From assembly GCA_030597775.1 (NCBI GenBank), contig JAUVRF010000069.1:1-7887 (forward strand): a stretch of 7,887 nucleotides of DNA. The letters run 5' to 3'. The notes beneath the pieces were generated by a model. It worked only from the letters and a program-made list of their open reading frames with translations. It did no database searches and had not been told where the DNA came from. Positions 5,934 to 7,887 of the stretch are shown here, piece after piece. Every line of letters begins with the position of its first letter. Within the stretch, counting starts at the first letter, position 1. A program made the translations under genes and the position numbers. Source of the stretch: Methanobacteriota archaeon. GTDB taxonomy: Archaea > Thermoplasmatota > DTKX01 > GCA-020343715.

Positions 5934-6734
5934 ACGGGAGAGCTCCACTTCGTAGGACTCGGGCTGCACGACGATGCGGACATGTCCCTGGCCGGTCTGG
6001 AGGCCGCCAGGACCTCCGACCATGTGTTCGCCGAGTTCTACACCTCCAAGCTCTCCGGGACCTCCATCGAGCGCCTCGAGGCCAGGATCGGGAAGGCCAT
6101 CCACGTGCTTGAACGCGAGGGCGTGGAGGAGGACCCGGAACCCATGCTCGAGGCGGCGGCCGGAGGGACCGCCGTCCTCCTGGTGGCGGGCGACCCCATG
6201 GCCGCCACCACCCACATCGACCTTCGCCTGCGGGCCGAGAGGATTGGCATCCGCACCCGGGTGTTCCACAATGCCTCCATCCTCACCGCGGCCCTCACGG
6301 AACTGGGTCTCTCGGTCTACAAGTCGGGAAGGGTCACGACCCTCCAGTGGCCCCACGGCGATTACTTCCCGACCTCGCCCTACGAGCACATCATGGCGAA
6401 CGTGGAGGCGGGCCTTCACAGCCTCGTACTCCTGGACATCCATTCGGACGAGGACCGTTACATGACGGCCACCGAGGGATGCCGCCTGCTGCTACGATAC
6501 GAGGACATGCTGGGCAAGGGGGTGACGGGCCCCGACTCACTGGCGTGCGTGGTGGCCGGGGTGGGCTCTCCGGATTGCAAGCGACGGGCCGGCAGGCTGG
6601 GCGAGCTGGCCGAGGAGGATTTCGGACCGGCACTCCACAGCATAATCGTACCTGGGAAGCTCCACTTCATGGAGGCCCGGGCGCTGGGGGTCCTGGCGGG
6701 TGCGGACCCACATCTGGTGGGCGAGGGTGTCTGA
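5934..6734 (+). CDS. dph5: Diphthine synthase (S-adenosylmethionine-dependent methyltransferase), apparent ACG start
   Basis: This enzyme methylates the modified histidine of translation elongation factor aEF-2 on the way to diphthamide, in the cytoplasm. The 266-residue product matches archaeal Dph5 along its whole length. It has FVGLGL at 6-11 (first strand and glycine-rich turn), VFAEFYTSKL at 31-40, AGDPMAATTH at 85-94, YKSGR near 129-133, GDYFPTSPY near 142-150, GLHSLVLLDI at 160-169 and VPGKLHFMEA at 239-248. The frame has no ATG, GTG or TTG between the upstream stop (5919-5921) and the GLGL motif. ACG at 5934 behind GGAGG is the best start; ATG 5982 would remove 16 residues including that motif. 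Either initiation is non-canonical, or the sequence has a T-to-C difference or error. The stop is 7 nt from that of the convergent thiamine-binding gene. The identity is very secure; the start is not. Confidence 0.93.
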   Translation, partial: TGELHFVGLGLHDDADMSLAGLEAARTSDHVFAEFYTSKLSGTSIERLEARIGKAIHVLEREGVEEDPEPMLEAAAGGTAVLLVAGDPMAATTHIDLRLRAERIGIRTRVFHNASILTAALTELGLSVYKSGRVTTLQWPHGDYFPTSPYEHIMANVEAGLHSLVLLDIHSDEDRYMTATEGCRLLLRYEDMLGKGVTGPDSLACVVAGVGSPDCKRRAGRLGELAEEDFGPALHSIIVPGKLHFMEARALGVLAGADPHLVGEGV

Positions 6735-6741
6735 GGTTACC

Positions 6742-7035
6742 TCACAACTCCCCTATGGACCGGAGCTTCTCCTCCGCGGAGGTGTCCTTGTCGTACCTGG
6801 CATCCACCTTGAGGTTGATGGATATCCGTTCCCCGCCCGCGGCCCTGACGGCATCGTGGGCCTGTTCCACCGCGCGGAAGATGGAACCAAGATCAGGACC
6901 TTCCAGGACCGTGCCCATGGGGCACGGGGTCACCTTGAGACCGGACTCTCGCAGAGCCTTCACCGCCTCCTTCACGTAGCGGCTGAGGCTGGTCCCCACC
7001 CCGAAGGGGGCTATCGATACCTCTGCGATTATCAT
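6742..7035 (-). CDS. MTH1187-family thiamine-binding protein
   Basis: The 97-residue product is a full-length member of the MTH1187/YkoF-like family (Pfam Thiamine_BP, formerly DUF77), small ferredoxin-fold proteins that bind thiamine-type ligands in the cytoplasm. The family features are MIIAEVSIAPFG at the N-terminus, GTSLSRYV (14-21), the helix VKEAVKALRESG, CPMGTVLEG (38-46), a second helix with AVEQAHDAV, and the strand RISINLKVDARYD (70-82). ATG 7035 is the only sensible start and gives the usual family length. No strong Shine-Dalgarno sequence is seen, so a short or leaderless transcript is likely. It lies 43 nt after the coiled-coil gene on the same strand and may be cotranscribed with it. 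No thiamine biosynthesis or transport gene is visible nearby, so its physiological role here is open. Confidence 0.9.
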   Translation of the reverse strand: MIIAEVSIAPFGVGTSLSRYVKEAVKALRESGLKVTPCPMGTVLEGPDLGSIFRAVEQAHDAVRAAGGERISINLKVDARYDKDTSAEEKLRSIGEL

Positions 7036-7078
7036 GTGGACTCGAAGGGTTGGCTCGGAGAAAAGGGTTGCGCTCGCC

Positions 7079-7705
7079 TCAGGCGAAATGACCGAGGATG
7101 ATCAGTGCCCGGCGAGAGTATTCTGCGGACTTGGTGTAGTTGCCAGCCTGCTGGAACGTCTCGGAAAGGTACCGCATGCGGTCCGCCCGGTCCCATACCT
7201 CGTCACGGTCCAGGGATCCCAACTCCTCCTCGAGCTGCTCGAGGAACCGGCGGGACTTCTCCTCGGGAGCCACATCAGGCTCGTCCAGGAGTTCCAGCAT
7301 CAGGTCGTCCTGAGCCTTGCGCTCGGCACGGTCCTTCTGCATCTCGACGGACTTGCCCCACAGGCCAGTGCCGGCCGAACCTCCGTCGGCCATGCCCTCG
7401 GCCTCCTCTAGGATCTGCTTGCGGGCATCGCGACGGCTCTCCAGCTCCTTGATGGCCTGCTCGAAGGTGTCCTCCAGTCCCGCCGCGACCTCGTGGAGAC
7501 CGAGGGACTGGAGCTGTCGCAGGAGGTCCTCTATCCGTTCCTCCTTGACGGCCACCAGCTGTTCGCGAAGAAGGATCTCCCGGATGCGTTGCTCCAGCAT
7601 GCGCTCGCGGGTCAACAGCACAGCCTCCCGCTCGTTGAGTTCCATCTCCTTTTCTGTCGGGTCCTGGTCTCCCAAGTCAATCCACCGGCTGCTGGAGCTT
7701 GTCAT
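7079..7705 (-). CDS. Coiled-coil protein with a C-terminal TPR-like repeat, function unknown
   Basis: The 208-residue protein is soluble and highly charged, with no signal peptide or membrane helix. Residues about 17-104 are a long run of Glu, Arg, Leu and Lys with heptad-like Leu/Ile spacing, suggesting a coiled coil. A glycine-rich break follows (about 104-118), then another charged helical region (120-165). The C-terminus at about 177-204 fits one TPR helix pair (Y-L-S-x-x-F-x-x-A-G-N-Y ... A-x-Y-x-x-x-A-L). I do not recognise a named family; a cytoplasmic scaffold or regulatory protein is the most one can infer. ATG 7705 follows a TATA-like stretch; ATG 7645 (residue 21) is the main alternative start. 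It precedes the thiamine-binding gene by 43 nt on the same strand. Reading-frame length and amino acid make-up indicate a real gene. Confidence 0.78.
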   Translation of the reverse strand: MTSSSSRWIDLGDQDPTEKEMELNEREAVLLTRERMLEQRIREILLREQLVAVKEERIEDLLRQLQSLGLHEVAAGLEDTFEQAIKELESRRDARKQILEEAEGMADGGSAGTGLWGKSVEMQKDRAERKAQDDLMLELLDEPDVAPEEKSRRFLEQLEEELGSLDRDEVWDRADRMRYLSETFQQAGNYTKSAEYSRRALIILGHFA

Positions 7706-7720
7706 AATCTCTCAGGACTT

Positions 7721-7728
7721 GATAATAG
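7721..7728 (-). promoter_or_regulatory. TATA-like element for the coiled-coil gene
   Basis: The minus strand reads CCCTATTATCAAG across 7730-7718, AT-rich relative to its surroundings. It begins about 23 nt before ATG 7705, so transcription would start at or close to the ATG. The match to a consensus TATA box is moderate. Confidence 0.35.
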
Positions 7729-7797
7729 GGTTTCGTCAGGATTCTCACACCTAGGAACTGCCAGCACCCAGATTCCTGAGTTTCCCCGGGCGGAATT

Positions 7798-7829
7798 TAG
7801 GTAAAAACATAGATAAAATTTTTTACCTA
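7798..7829. terminator. Perfect 10-bp inverted repeat in an AT-rich spacer; terminator or operator
   Basis: TAGGTAAAAA (7798-7807) and TTTTTACCTA (7820-7829) are exact reverse complements, separated by a 12-nt loop. It is the most AT-rich stretch of the window. T-runs occur on both strands (TTTTTT at 7819-7824 on plus, TTTTT at 7807-7803 on minus), so it could end transcription in either direction. Alternatively it could be an operator, since a TATA-like GATAAAAT lies in the loop. Confidence 0.45.
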
Positions 7830-7839
7830 TTGAAATGCG

Positions 7840-7887
7840 ATGACAAGGGGTCACGTCACCCGGTTGGTGAAGGCAACGTCCACCTCA
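7840..7887 (+). CDS. Possible start of a plus-strand gene (partial), product unknown
   Basis: ATG 7840 opens a frame of 16 codons that stays open to the window edge (MTRGHVTRLVKATSTS). GATAAAAT at 7812-7819 lies 28 nt upstream, the spacing of an archaeal TATA box for a leaderless message. The fragment is too short to identify. It competes with the minus-strand reading at 7851-7887, and probably only one of the two is real. Confidence 0.3.
   Translation, partial: MTRGHVTRLVKATSTS
7851..7887 (-). CDS. Possible end of a minus-strand gene (partial), product unknown
   Basis: Read on the minus strand, the window edge encodes EVDVAFTNRVT followed by TGA (7851-7853). Ten of eleven codons end in G or C, as in the neighbouring genes. 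The inverted repeat at 7798-7829 would then be its terminator. It is too short to identify, and it competes with the plus-strand start at 7840. Confidence 0.27.
   Translation of the reverse strand, partial: EVDVAFTNRVT

Noticed and set aside
5775..6443. Minus-strand open frame of 222 codons opposite diphthine synthase
   Set aside because: It is antisense to a gene with full-length family conservation and crosses the divergent promoter region.
5982..6734. Diphthine synthase starting at ATG 5982
   Set aside because: It would lack the F-V-G-L-G-L strand that opens the methyltransferase fold, although those residues are encoded in frame just upstream behind a Shine-Dalgarno sequence.
6735..6741. 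Terminator between the convergent diphthine synthase and thiamine-binding genes
   Set aside because: Only 7 nt separate the two stop codons; no hairpin or T-run is present in the gap.

Overview
The window looks archaeal, most plausibly a GC-rich Thermoplasmatota-like euryarchaeon. This is an inference. The support is an archaeal/eukaryotic diphthine synthase gene, an MTH1187-type thiamine-binding protein, TATA-like boxes (for example TTTATA) 20-35 nt upstream of several start codons, and likely leaderless or short-leader transcripts. No tRNA, rRNA, CRISPR array or insertion sequence was seen.

Layout. Positions 1-106 (+) hold the last 34 codons of a probable nucleotidyltransferase. It overlaps a seven-helix membrane protein (100-891, +) of unknown function. 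That gene runs tail-to-tail into a block of four minus-strand genes, which read from right to left. At 5095-5778 and 4380-5048 are two small membrane-anchored proteins with a Reeler-like (choice-of-anchor V-like) extracytoplasmic domain. At 3328-4311 is a third, larger paralogue with three C-terminal membrane helices. Only 3 nt downstream of it is a large Tat-exported molybdopterin oxidoreductase of the NapA/formate dehydrogenase family (883-3324). On the other side of a 155-nt divergent spacer lies diphthine synthase (about 5934-6734, +). It converges on an MTH1187-family thiamine-binding protein (6742-7035, -). Upstream of that is a coiled-coil protein with one TPR-like repeat (7079-7705, -). 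The right end is an AT-rich spacer with a perfect 10-bp inverted repeat, then the edge of a further gene whose strand cannot be settled here.

How the genes may work together. The Reeler-like paralogue and the molybdoenzyme are almost certainly cotranscribed and probably translationally coupled. I infer an extracytoplasmic redox module. The molybdopterin enzyme is exported by Tat, and the Reeler-like protein with its CxCH motif and three-helix domain acts as membrane partner. No ferredoxin-type subunit or quinol-oxidising cytochrome b is recognisable nearby. All three Reeler-like proteins carry C-x-C-H where cytochrome-like relatives would have C-x-x-C-H. The molybdoenzyme has the NapA-type [4Fe-4S] spacing, but has His (or Ile, with a one-residue shift) where Mo-ligating Cys/Sec is expected. 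This combination is the main candidate for an undescribed system. A second notable point is that the diphthine synthase reading frame has no ATG, GTG or TTG upstream of its essential N-terminal motif; the best-placed start, behind a good Shine-Dalgarno sequence, is ACG.
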